Part shown: positions 1 through 5,989 of the stretch, in pieces | Layout: every line of letters begins with the position of its first letter | Numbering within the stretch: position 1 is the stretch's first letter | Source of the DNA: Mogibacterium sp. | GTDB taxonomy: Bacteria > Bacillota > Clostridia > Peptostreptococcales > Anaerovoracaceae | DNA length: 8,326 nucleotides | Direction: 5' to 3' | Assembly (NCBI GenBank): GCA_016775335.1 | Contig: JAEUGJ010000008.1 | Coordinates: 1 to 8,326, forward strand | Program-made: the position numbers and the translations under genes | Notes under the pieces: generated by a model | What the model was told of the DNA's origin: nothing | What the model saw: the letters and a program-made list of their open reading frames with translations, nothing else | The model's database searches: none

Positions 1-349
1 AGCTCGGTTTCCTTGCGCGAACCCCCGGGCCTGAAATTGAGAAAGTGCGGCCCGGACGCCGGCGCGGTTCGCGCCCGGATGTCCGCAAAGCCAATGAACT
101 CGGTTCCCGTGCGCGAACCCCCGGGCCCGAAATTCGGAAAGTGCGGCCCGTGCGCCGGCGCGGTTCGCGCCCGGATGTCCGCAAAGCCAATGAACTCGGT
201 TTCCGTGCGCGAACCCCCGGGCCTGAAATTCGGAAAGTGCGGCCCGAGCGCCGGCGCGGTTCGCGCCCGGATGTCCGCAAAGCCAATGAGCTCGGTTTCC
301 TTGCGCGAACCCCCGGGCCTGAAATTGAGAAAGTGCGGCCCGGGCGCCG
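1..349. repeat. 96-bp GC-rich tandem repeat, 3.6 copies
   Basis: Units begin at 1, 97, 193 and 289 with an exact 96-bp period and no indels. The fourth copy breaks off near 349, 39 bp before the MFS start codon. Each unit can fold: GCGCGAACC (15-23) pairs with GGTTCGCGC (66-74). Inside it CCGGGCC (25-31) pairs with GGCCCGG (49-55) around a 17-nt loop. A second possible hairpin is GGCGCG-gtt-CGCGCC. Because 96 is divisible by three and the unit has few stop codons, two forward frames stay open across the array. No ribosome binding site or plausible protein supports coding. A dinucleotide after GGCCCG differs in every copy (GA, TG, AG, GG at 55, 151, 247 and 343). The left end of the array lies outside the window. 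Confidence 0.95.
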
Positions 350-387
350 GGAGAAAAAGTGAATACTGTTTTTATAAGGAGGTAAAG

Positions 388-1554
388 ATGTTTCTGAAGG
401 AACATAGAAGATGGAAATTAATGGCGGCGATACTGACGCTGTCGCTGCTGACGGTAATGGCCGGCGCCGCCGTGGCACCGGCGTTGGGCGTGATACAGGA
501 ATATTTTAGTGGCGAATCGAAAATGATGGTGCAGCTGATCATCAGCATGCCGGCGGTGTTCATTGCCGTGACGAATTTGTTTTTCGGGAAGCTGTGCCGG
601 ATTTTTAGGGCAAAAACCCTGACGCTAATCGGCCTGGGAATGTACATCCTGTTCGGCTGCGGGGCCGGCCTGTTCAGCAATATCTACGCGGTTCTGGTGT
701 GCCGCGCGCTGGTGGGCGTGGGCGTAGGCATTATCATGCCCATGTCTACCGGATTGATTACGTACTATTTCACTCGGGACAAGCAGGATGTGCTGATGGG
801 GTATTCGTCGGCCATGAACATGATGGGCGGCGTGGTTGCCACCTTGATTGCCGGTGCGCTGGCAATGATCAGCTGGCGGATGAGCTTCCTGGTGTACCTG
901 CTGGGCGTGGTCAGCATCGTGCCGGTGGCGATGTGGATGCCGAACGAAAAAATCATCGAAGCCGGACAATCGAAAAAATCCACCGGGACTTTTCGAAATT
1001 ATTATTCTTTTATCGTTGGAATGTTCTTCCTGATGGTGATTTTCTTTAACTATCCGGCTAACTTTGCCATGGAATCTGCCCGCCTTGGAACCGTGCCGGA
1101 AGGGGCAATTCCCGTAATCATGGCCGTTGCGGACGTATTCGGTTTTCTGGGCGGCCTGGCCTATCCGAAGCTGAAAAAAGGCCTGGGCAGAGGCACCAAA
1201 GCCGTGGCACCCCTGATGTTTTTGGTGGGATACTTGCTGCTCCAGTTTTGGAACGGGATGCCGGGAATACTGCTGGGCTCCTTCCTGATTGGAGCCGCCA
1301 ACGGAATCGGTGTGCCGTATTTTATCTCCACGGCGTCGGCGAAAGCCGGAAAGAATGCGGCGACCACCGTGATCCCGGCCCTTTCCGTGGCGCTGTACAT
1401 CGCCCAGTTCACTACGCCGGCGATTGTGACCTTTTGTGAGAAAATCCTGGGCAGCGTGATTGCAGACGTCACATCCTATCACGTGGCCATCCTGCTGTCC
1501 CTGCTGTTCACTTTGTGGAGCGTTTTCGTGGTGGACCGGAAACCGGCAAAATAG
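388..1554 (+). CDS. MFS transporter
   Basis: A 388-residue major facilitator superfamily permease of the inner membrane, close to the usual 12-helix length of about 400 residues. Hydrophobic segments alternate with short basic loops throughout. A motif-A-like loop (FFGKLCRIFRAK, about 65-76) follows helix 2. The helix-4 region CRALVGVGVGIIMPMSTGLI (about 105-124) carries an embedded arginine and glycine-rich face typical of drug and metabolite antiporters. A polar linker (about 186-205) separates the two halves. The substrate cannot be read from sequence. The start at 388 is chosen because AAGGAGG (376-382) sits five bases upstream. The frame is open further upstream only because the 96-bp repeats happen to lack stops in it. 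No clear promoter lies between the repeat array and the gene. The GNAT gene follows after 63 bp, so co-transcription is possible. Confidence 0.9.
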   Translation: MFLKEHRRWKLMAAILTLSLLTVMAGAAVAPALGVIQEYFSGESKMMVQLIISMPAVFIAVTNLFFGKLCRIFRAKTLTLIGLGMYILFGCGAGLFSNIYAVLVCRALVGVGVGIIMPMSTGLITYYFTRDKQDVLMGYSSAMNMMGGVVATLIAGALAMISWRMSFLVYLLGVVSIVPVAMWMPNEKIIEAGQSKKSTGTFRNYYSFIVGMFFLMVIFFNYPANFAMESARLGTVPEGAIPVIMAVADVFGFLGGLAYPKLKKGLGRGTKAVAPLMFLVGYLLLQFWNGMPGILLGSFLIGAANGIGVPYFISTASAKAGKNAATTVIPALSVALYIAQFTTPAIVTFCEKILGSVIADVTSYHVAILLSLLFTLWSVFVVDRKPAK

Positions 1555-1617
1555 CATATATACATTTCCTTTTCGCGGGGGTATACTGTTATGTAAAATC
1601 AAGGATTAAGAGGGGAA

Positions 1618-2148
1618 ATGGAAACGATGAGATTTGAACGAATTACCGAAGTGGAACACCCGTATTTCAAAGAGGCAATGGAGCTTTACGAGATTAGCTT
1701 TCCTCGCCACGAGCAGCGGGAGCCCGCATCCCAGTCGGAAATCTTGGGCAACCCGGAGTACCATTTTGATGTTGTTTTCGATGAGGATGTTTTTGTGGGA
1801 GAGATTCTGTACTGGAACATCGGCGATGCGCTTTACGTGGAGCACTTCTGCGTCGATCTGTCGATGCGGAATAAGCATTACGGTCAGCGAATTTTGGAGG
1901 CGCTGCAGGAGCACATCGTGATTCTGGAAATCGATCCTCCGGTGGACGAGATTTCCCGGCGGCGAAAGGGTTTCTACGAGCGATGCGGTTTCAAGGCGAA
2001 TCCCTACCCGCACATTCATCCGCCGTACCACAAGGAAAACGCCGGGCATTCGTTGGTGGTGATGAGTTCGCCTCGGGAATTGACGCCGGAGGAATATGAA
2101 ACCTTCCGGCAGGGTCTGAACGGAACCGTCATGGCAAACGCTTGGTAA
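1618..2148 (+). CDS. GNAT-family N-acetyltransferase
   Basis: A 176-residue GCN5-related acetyltransferase, a normal length for this fold, expected to move an acetyl group from acetyl-CoA to an unknown amine in the cytoplasm. The acetyl-CoA loop is visible as RNKHYGQRIL (about 84-93). The late segment RRRKGFYERCGF (about 114-125) matches the typical GNAT strand-helix that packs near the cofactor. A histidine- and proline-rich tail (about 131-138) follows. The start is uncertain. AGGGG at 1611-1615 is too close to ATG 1618 (2 nt) and somewhat far from ATG 1627 (11 nt), so the true protein may begin at 1627 with MRFERI. A TATACT hexamer at 1582-1587 could be a -10 box, but its -35 partner is poor. 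The flavodoxin-like gene follows after 31 bp, suggesting an operon. Confidence 0.87.
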   Translation: METMRFERITEVEHPYFKEAMELYEISFPRHEQREPASQSEILGNPEYHFDVVFDEDVFVGEILYWNIGDALYVEHFCVDLSMRNKHYGQRILEALQEHIVILEIDPPVDEISRRRKGFYERCGFKANPYPHIHPPYHKENAGHSLVVMSSPRELTPEEYETFRQGLNGTVMANAW

Positions 2149-2179
2149 GAAACCGGCGGGCAAAAGAAAGGAGCGACCT

Positions 2180-2719
2180 ATGGCAAAGAAAGTAACCGTA
2201 ATTTCCACCGGCATCCGGCCGAACAGCAACTCGGAGCTTCTGGCAAAATCCTTCGCCGATGGAGCGGAGGCCGCCGGCAACGAGGTGACGTTCATCACCC
2301 TGAAGGACAAGGACATCCGCTTCTGCAGAGGCTGCCTGTCCTGCCATCAGACCGGAAAATGTATCATTCAAGATGATGTGGCCCCGATTATGGATGCCCT
2401 GCTTCAGGCGGACGTGGTGGCCTGGGCCACGCCGATTTACTATTTCGAGATGTCCGGCCAGATGAAAACCCTTATCGACCGCTTGAATCCAATGTATCCG
2501 ATGGACTACCGGTTCCGGGACGTGTACTTCCTGGCCACGGCGGCGGACGAAGGCGACCACGTTTTCGAAAAGGCGGAGACCGGACTGACCGGCTGGCTGG
2601 ATTGTTTCCCAAAAACAACCCTGAAGGGGACCGTGTACTGCGGAGGGGTGACCGGCGGAGGCGAGATTAACGGCAATGCCAAGTTGGCGGATGCCCGGGC
2701 GCTGGGCGCGCAGGTATAG
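2180..2719 (+). CDS. Flavodoxin-like / NADPH-dependent FMN reductase family protein
   Basis: A 179-residue cytoplasmic flavoprotein with the flavodoxin-like fold. An N-terminal strand leads into the FMN-phosphate loop STGIRPNSNS (about 9-18). A second signature, TPIYYFEMSGQMKTLIDR (84-101), is the typical flavin-contacting segment. Between them lies a cysteine cluster, C49, C52, C55 and C61, in the pattern CxxCxxC...GxCxxxDD. This pattern is common in the family and resembles the cluster-binding segment of iron-sulfur flavoproteins. The C-terminal GGVTGGGEINGN region matches the family's last strand-loop. AAAGGAG at 2167-2173 with six-base spacing fixes the start. The likely role is two-electron reduction of a quinone, nitro or similar substrate, but the substrate is unknown. 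It is probably the last gene of a unit ending at the hairpin downstream. Confidence 0.9.
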   Translation: MAKKVTVISTGIRPNSNSELLAKSFADGAEAAGNEVTFITLKDKDIRFCRGCLSCHQTGKCIIQDDVAPIMDALLQADVVAWATPIYYFEMSGQMKTLIDRLNPMYPMDYRFRDVYFLATAADEGDHVFEKAETGLTGWLDCFPKTTLKGTVYCGGVTGGGEINGNAKLADARALGAQV

Positions 2720-2742
2720 GAAGAAGTAGGAAAGAAGTTGTG

Positions 2743-2804
2743 AAGAGCTGCTTCGGCGGCGGGGGCACCGGGAGGTGACCCCGTCCGCCGGGCAGCTCTT
2801 ATTA
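2743..2804 (+). terminator. Long hairpin, probable terminator of the flavodoxin-like gene
   Basis: AAGAGCTGC (2743-2751) pairs perfectly with GCAGCTCTT (2792-2800). CGGCGG (2754-2759) pairs with CCGCCG (2785-2790) inside it, and GGGG (2761-2764) can pair with CCCC (2779-2782). The T tract after the stem is weak (CTTATTAT), so termination may be inefficient or the hairpin may protect the 3' end. Confidence 0.6.
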
Positions 2805-2843
2805 TACGGCGCAAGGCGCCGGGCCGCTATGTCTGTCCACGGC

Positions 2844-2881
2844 TTATCCACAGCCCTGCGCCGGTTATCCATAAATCCACA
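2844..2881 (+). other. DnaA-box-like cluster
   Basis: TTATCCACA at 2844-2852 is a perfect match to the DnaA box consensus. TTATCCATA at 2865-2873 is a near match on the same strand, 21 bp (two helical turns) later. AATCCACA overlaps the end at 2874-2881, and TGTCCAC precedes the cluster at 2834-2840. No replication gene is present in the window, so the function, if any, would be titration or a regulatory site rather than a proven origin. Confidence 0.35.
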
Positions 2882-2911
2882 GCTCAAAGCGTGCTGTTGA
2901 ATAGTATGGAG

Positions 2912-2957
2912 AGAATTGACGCCGGGCGCCGGGCGACCGATGCTTGGCGTCAATTCT
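2912..2957. repeat. TTGACG-family hairpin 1
   Basis: Perfect 12-bp inverted repeat AGAATTGACGCC (2912-2923) / GGCGTCAATTCT (2946-2957) with a 22-nt loop. It shares the outer AGAATTGACG with hairpin 7 but has a different inner stem (CC). Confidence 0.85.
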
Positions 2958-3008
2958 AACGACTCCTCTTTCATAAAACTCAAATAAAGTAATACTTTTT
3001 TCGAAAAG

Positions 3009-3047
3009 TTGACGATGGAGAGCTTGGTTTTGCAGTTCCATCGTCAA
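3009..3047. repeat. TTGACG-family hairpin 2
   Basis: Perfect 11-bp inverted repeat TTGACGATGGA (3009-3019) / TCCATCGTCAA (3037-3047) with a 17-nt loop. Its left arm overlaps a small ACTTTT/AAAAGT palindrome (2994-3009). Confidence 0.85.
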
Positions 3048-3101
3048 TGCCCCGGATTTTCTGCTCGGAATCACGGCGGATGCCGCCTAGGCTTCAGATG
3101 G

Positions 3102-3144
3102 GATTGACGATAATACTTCTGTTTTCGCAACATTATCGTCAATC
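3102..3144. repeat. TTGACG-family hairpin 3
   Basis: Perfect 13-bp inverted repeat GATTGACGATAAT (3102-3114) / ATTATCGTCAATC (3132-3144) with a 17-nt loop. No T tract follows. Confidence 0.85.
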
Positions 3145-3197
3145 ACCTCCGAAAAGAACCGCCGGAAACTCTAATTGTCCCCGTGTCCCTGTGACGG

Positions 3198-3244
3198 ATT
3201 GACGTTGGCGGCCGGAATATTCTGCTTTTATCGTCAATTTTTTT
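3198..3244. repeat. TTGACG-family hairpin 4, degenerate, with T tract
   Basis: ATTGACG (3198-3204) pairs with CGTCAAT (3232-3238). The inner stem is lost, leaving a 27-nt loop, so this looks like a decayed copy. It runs into a T tract (3238-3244) and could act as a weak terminator. Confidence 0.7.
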
Positions 3245-3249
3245 AAAAG

Positions 3250-3468
3250 TGATGCATGAGCTCCGAAAAACGCACCGTATGCATCAACTCCGATTTGCAG
3301 GTTGATGCATGGCGGCTGAAAAGCGAAACAAAAACATCAGATTCCGGATCACAACCCGAAACATGCGGGATGTAGGCCGGAAATCAGGATAAACTTTACA
3401 GGAATCTGATGCACGAGTCTTGAAAACCGAGCCGGAAACCTCAACTCGATGAGGACGGGACGGAAGAT
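3250..3468. repeat. GATGCAT palindrome block, copy A
   Basis: The block opens with TGATGCAT (3250). A 10-bp hairpin ATGCATCAAC (3279-3288) / GTTGATGCAT (3301-3310) follows, with a 12-nt loop. Next comes a long hairpin CATCAGATTCC (3335-3345) / GGAATCTGATG (3401-3411) enclosing 55 nt. The stretch from 3311 to about 3485 recurs 273-274 bp downstream in copy B. Forward and reverse ORFs across it are short and without family features; no gene is supported. Confidence 0.85.
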
Positions 3469-3469
3469 G

Positions 3470-3760
3470 TGATGCATGAGCCCCGAAAAATGCACCGCAT
3501 GCATCAACTCCGAGTTGCAGGTTGATGCATGAGCCCCGGAAAACACATCGCATGCATCAACCACGAATTCCCGGTTGATGCATGGCGGCTGAAAAGCGAA
3601 GCAAAAACATCAGATTCCGGATCACAACCCGAAACATGGGGGATGTGGGCCGGAAATCGATGTAAACTTTCCCGGAATCTGATGTACGAGTCTTGTAAAC
3701 CAGTCCGGAAACCTCAACTCGAAGAAGACGAGAATGCAAGAAGTGATGCATGAGCCCCGT
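3470..3760. repeat. GATGCAT palindrome block, copy B plus truncated start of a third copy
   Basis: Two small hairpins stand side by side: CATGCATCAAC (3498-3508) / GTTGATGCATG (3521-3531), and CATGCATCAACC (3551-3562) / GGTTGATGCATG (3573-3584). They are followed by CATCAGATTCCGG (3608-3620) / CCGGAATCTGATG (3672-3684), a 13-bp stem. In this last stem copy B is two base pairs longer than copy A. A third unit starts at 3744 (TGATGCATGAGCCCCG) and stops where the tetR promoter begins, as if cut off. Confidence 0.85.
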
Positions 3761-3767
3761 AAAAACC

Positions 3768-3796
3768 TTGACAGAAGCCCCCAAGGCGACTATAAT
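3768..3796 (+). promoter_or_regulatory. Consensus sigma-A promoter of the tetR-family gene
   Basis: TTGACA (3768-3773) and TATAAT (3791-3796) are separated by exactly 17 bp, a perfect vegetative consensus. The start codon of the regulator lies 27 bp downstream of the -10 box, leaving a very short leader. The operator-like palindrome begins on the last base of the -10 box. Confidence 0.93.
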
Positions 3797-3808
3797 GAAC
3801 ATCGTTCA
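3796..3808. promoter_or_regulatory. Putative TetR operator at its own promoter
   Basis: The palindrome TGAAC-ATC-GTTCA overlaps the -10 box and the expected transcription start. The same sequence with one change in the spacer (ATT) lies at 4466-4478 in front of the downstream membrane genes. Two copies at equivalent promoter positions around a TetR gene strongly suggest its binding site and negative autoregulation. Confidence 0.75.
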
Positions 3809-3823
3809 AGTTGAGGTGAGCAT

Positions 3824-4381
3824 ATGAATCAGAAAGTAACATCCCGAGAAGAGATTTTGAGCGTGAGCCGGGAGCTGGTCAAAAAAGAAGGCAGTCAGGC
3901 CATCAGCATTCGGTCGGTGGCCGGGGCGTGCGGCGTGTCCGTGGGGTCCATTTACAATTATTTCGGATCCAAGACCCAGCTGCTGGCGGCCACGGTGGAA
4001 AGCATTTGGCATGAAATCTTCCATAATCCGGACAATCCGGCAGTGTACGAGGATACGGAATCCTGCGTCACTTGGATGTACCGGCGGATGGAAGCCGGGA
4101 GCCTGGAATATCCGGGTTTTGTGGCGCTGCATTCTCTGGGCCTTGCGGAGAAGGGGAAGAACGAAAACATCCGGCGCATGAATGAAACGCAGAAGCACAT
4201 TCAAGCCAGTTTGGTACAGGTTCTGAAACACGACCCGCGGATTCGGAAGGATGCTTTTGACGAGGCTTTTACGCCGGAGGTCTTCGGGGACGTTCTCTTT
4301 TCCCTGATGCTGGCGGCGCTGCTCCGAGAGGATTACAATCCGGCACCGGTGCTGGAAGTTCTGCGGCGCACCGTGTATTAA
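3824..4381 (+). CDS. TetR/AcrR-family transcriptional regulator
   Basis: A 185-residue regulator of typical TetR length. The N-terminal DNA-binding domain covers about residues 8-55. Its helix-turn-helix is ISIRSVAGACGVSVGSIYNY (about 27-46), followed by the hallmark FGSKTQLL. The rest (about 60-185) is a divergent helical ligand-binding and dimerisation domain, from which the effector cannot be deduced. GAGGTGA (3813-3819) precedes ATG 3824. Transcription starts from a perfect consensus promoter, and a palindrome over the -10 box implies self-repression. The second copy of the palindrome before the membrane gene at 4617 implies that it also represses its neighbours. A small hairpin at 4426-4449 separates the two transcription units. 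Confidence 0.93.
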   Translation: MNQKVTSREEILSVSRELVKKEGSQAISIRSVAGACGVSVGSIYNYFGSKTQLLAATVESIWHEIFHNPDNPAVYEDTESCVTWMYRRMEAGSLEYPGFVALHSLGLAEKGKNENIRRMNETQKHIQASLVQVLKHDPRIRKDAFDEAFTPEVFGDVLFSLMLAALLREDYNPAPVLEVLRRTVY

Positions 4382-4425
4382 GGGGCGGGAGGTTCGGCCG
4401 GCGGACTTCCTTATATAGACCATCC

Positions 4426-4449
4426 AATCTCCCACGTCTGTGGGGGATT
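4426..4449 (+). terminator. Hairpin after the tetR-family gene
   Basis: AATCTCCCAC (4426-4435) pairs with GTGGGGGATT (4440-4449) through ten pairs, one of them G-T, around a 4-nt GTCT loop. Only a short T-rich stretch (ATTCCTTT) follows. The hairpin overlaps the place where a -35 box for the next promoter would sit. Confidence 0.5.
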
Positions 4450-4460
4450 CCTTTGGACCA

Positions 4461-4478
4461 TAAAATGAACATTGTTCA
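4461..4478 (+). promoter_or_regulatory. Putative promoter -10 box with TetR operator, upstream of the membrane genes
   Basis: TAAAAT (4461-4466) is a good -10 box, but the -35 position 17 bp upstream (CTGTGG) is poor. The palindrome TGAAC-ATT-GTTCA (4466-4478) begins on the last base of the -10 box, exactly as at the tetR promoter. The long leader to the GTG start at 4617 is about 130 nt. Confidence 0.65.
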
Positions 4479-4498
4479 ACTCGAGAGGACTGCCGTAC

Positions 4499-4542
4499 GT
4501 GCGCCGGATATCACAATCACGTGTGCAGGATACCGCAATCAC
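4499..4542. repeat. Imperfect 22-bp tandem duplication in the leader
   Basis: Two adjacent 22-bp units (4499-4520 and 4521-4542) match at 18 positions, and both end in CAATCAC. They lie between the operator and the membrane gene. No function is evident. Confidence 0.6.
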
Positions 4543-4616
4543 TTGCAGTAACGATGGAATCAACGCAAATCCCAATAGCGGATTGCAAAGAAAAAGATTT
4601 TGAAGGAGGCAAAACT

Positions 4617-5060
4617 GTGAAAGTCAAAAGAAACACATTACTGTTACTGGCATGCATCGTCTGGAGCGCGGCGGGCGGGAACATTCTCCGAATCGGCCTG
4701 TCGTCCTACGGATCCTATCTGGCACCGGTAAATTTCCTGCTGACCCTGGTGGTGTTTGTCATTTTCCAGAAATTCATTTTCGGCAAGCTGGTGGACAAGC
4801 ACACGGAGCGAATTCTCGGATATGAAGAAGAATACCACTTCTTCCTGAAATTCTTCGACCGCAAAGCATTTATCATCATGGCCTTCATGATGTCCGGCGG
4901 AATCGGGCTTCGCGCCGGCGGCGTGGCACCGGAGCGTTTTATCGCCGTGTTCTACACCGGACTGGGAGCGGCCCTGCTGCTGGCCGGAATTCTCTTCGGA
5001 TTCCAGTACATCACCGGCTTTCATCTTTTCGAGAAAGACAAACTGCAGGGAGAAGAGTAG
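4617..5060 (+). CDS. Uncharacterised four-helix membrane protein
   Basis: A 147-residue integral membrane protein of no function known to me. Four hydrophobic segments are visible at about 7-27, 34-53, 84-100 and 108-130. A charged middle loop (about 56-82, HTERILGYEEEYHFF) follows helix 2 and a short charged tail ends the protein. The segment SGGIGLRAGGVAPERFIAVFYTGLG (given in part: GGIGLRAGG, PERFIAVFYTG) looks conserved-like, with small residues and an arginine at the membrane edge. The start is GTG 4617 because AAGGAGG (4603-4609) stands seven bases upstream. An in-frame upstream GTG at 4521 has no such site and adds a polar stretch. The gene lies behind a copy of the putative TetR operator, so it is probably repressed by the regulator upstream. 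It may be expressed with the membrane gene at 5215. Confidence 0.8.
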   Translation: MKVKRNTLLLLACIVWSAAGGNILRIGLSSYGSYLAPVNFLLTLVVFVIFQKFIFGKLVDKHTERILGYEEEYHFFLKFFDRKAFIIMAFMMSGGIGLRAGGVAPERFIAVFYTGLGAALLLAGILFGFQYITGFHLFEKDKLQGEE

Positions 5061-5112
5061 GCAGCGCCAATTCGGCCTGCCACGCGCAAGCCGACGGACT
5101 CAATCCGCCGCG

Positions 5113-5131
5113 GCGCAGGCGACCCCTGCGC
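5113..5131. other. Small hairpin in the 154-bp gap between the membrane genes
   Basis: GCGCAGG (5113-5119) pairs with CCTGCGC (5125-5131) with a 5-nt loop and no T tract, so it is not a convincing terminator. A direct repeat AAGTGCAATC x2 follows at about 5136-5155. GCGGCG-CAATC-CGCCGC lies at about 5170-5186, before an A-rich stretch that leads into the ribosome binding site. No clear promoter is seen, so read-through from the gene upstream is plausible. Confidence 0.45.
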
Positions 5132-5214
5132 AATTAAGTGCAATCAAGTGCAATCAAAAGAGTAAGCACGCGGCGCAATCCGCCGCAAAAAAATAAAAAA
5201 GGAGTGTGCATACA

Positions 5215-5886
5215 ATGCAAGCAATTATGGAGCCAATTTTCGACGTGGCTTATCTCGTATCCGTTATCACCATTGGAATTAAAATGATCCGCAGAACTCA
5301 GGGCAAGTGCCGCCAGTTCACCATTTTCGGCTGGATGGCCGTAATCCTGGGCGCCGGCGATTCCTTCCACCTGGTTCCGCGCATCATCGCCCTGTGCACC
5401 ACCGGTTTCGGAGACTACACAGTTCCCCTGGGAATCGGCAAATGGATCACTTCCGTCACCATGACGATTTTCTACGTGCTGATCTACTACGTATGGCGTG
5501 AACGCTACCACATCACCGAGCACAAAAACCTGACCGTTCTGGTGTATCTGTTGGCGGGCATTCGAATCGCCCTGTGCATGATGCCGCAGAACCGGTGGAC
5601 CGTTGCCAATCCGCCGCTGTCCTGGGGAATCTATCGGAACATCCCATTCGCCCTGCTAGGCCTGCTGATCATCGTGCTCTACTTCCGCAGCACCAAAGAG
5701 CAGAACGACCGCGCCTTCCGCTGGATGTGGTTCACCATCGTGCTGAGCTTCGGCTGCTACCTCCCGGTGGTTCTTTTCGCCGAAACAATCCCGGTAATGG
5801 GCGCCCTGATGATCCCAAAAACCTGCGCTTACCTGTGGGCCGTAGTTATCGGCTTCCGCGCAATGAAGCACGAGATGCCGAATTAA
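5215..5886 (+). CDS. Uncharacterised seven-helix membrane protein with GDSFHLVPR motif
   Basis: A 223-residue integral membrane protein without a function I can name. Seven hydrophobic segments are apparent at about 8-24, 35-50, 76-94, 105-123, 140-157, 169-189 and 192-214. Polar residues stand at membrane positions in GAGDSFHLVPR (46-56, with D49, H52 and R56 at the end of helix 2) and in YYVWRERYH (91-99, after helix 3). Such buried Asp, His and Arg suggest a catalytic or binding site, but this is inference. Start ATG 5215 is chosen over the in-frame GTG 5206 because AAAGGAG (5198-5204) lies ten bases before 5215 and only one before 5206. It sits second after the TetR operator and ends just before a strong terminator, so it is likely the last gene of a TetR-controlled unit. 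Confidence 0.82.
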   Translation: MQAIMEPIFDVAYLVSVITIGIKMIRRTQGKCRQFTIFGWMAVILGAGDSFHLVPRIIALCTTGFGDYTVPLGIGKWITSVTMTIFYVLIYYVWRERYHITEHKNLTVLVYLLAGIRIALCMMPQNRWTVANPPLSWGIYRNIPFALLGLLIIVLYFRSTKEQNDRAFRWMWFTIVLSFGCYLPVVLFAETIPVMGALMIPKTCAYLWAVVIGFRAMKHEMPN

Positions 5887-5910
5887 TCTCCCAAAAACAA
5901 TTTGCAACAG

Positions 5911-5959
5911 GAAAGAGGTTTCCGCACGGGAAGAGTGCGGCGACCTCTTCGTTGTTTTT
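5911..5959 (+). terminator. Rho-independent terminator of the membrane-protein unit
   Basis: AAGAGGT (5913-5919) pairs with ACCTCTT (5943-5949), and CCGCAC (5922-5927) with GTGCGG (5935-5940) around a 7-nt loop. A T-rich tract (TTGTTTTT, 5952-5959) follows. An AAAAACAA block at 5893-5900 is the exact complement of that tract, so the structure could terminate from both directions. Confidence 0.88.
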
Positions 5960-5989
5960 GTGAGAATGCAGTGGCATTGACTCTTTTTC

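Noticed and set aside
13..387. N-terminal 125-residue extension of the MFS protein through the 96-bp repeats
   Set aside because: No ribosome binding site at the upstream start. The frame is open only because the repeat length is divisible by three, a second frame is open too, and AAGGAGG sits correctly before ATG 388.
625..1602. 325-codon ORF on the minus strand
   Set aside because: It lies antisense across the MFS gene, has histidine- and glutamine-rich low-complexity translation, and shows no family features; a shadow ORF.
2912..3238. Integron attC sites, suggested by covarying imperfect palindromes
   Set aside because: The outer arms are TTGACG/CGTCAA and lack the RYYYAAC/GTTRRRY core sites; there is no integrase gene and no gene-cassette layout.
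2912..3760. CRISPR array
   Set aside because: The repeats are inverted, vary in sequence and spacing, and have no equal-length unique spacers or cas genes nearby.
3284..3802. Several 70-90 codon ORFs on both strands inside the GATGCAT arrays
   Set aside because: Their translations only repeat the palindromic DNA, with no start signals or domain features.
4521..4616. Upstream GTG start for the 147-aa membrane protein
   Set aside because: No ribosome binding site there and it would add a polar non-family extension; AAGGAGG points to GTG 4617.
5164..5196. GCGGCG/CGCCGC hairpin as a terminator before the 223-aa membrane gene
   Set aside because: It is followed by an A tract on the + strand rather than a T tract, and the A-rich stretch belongs to the ribosome binding region.
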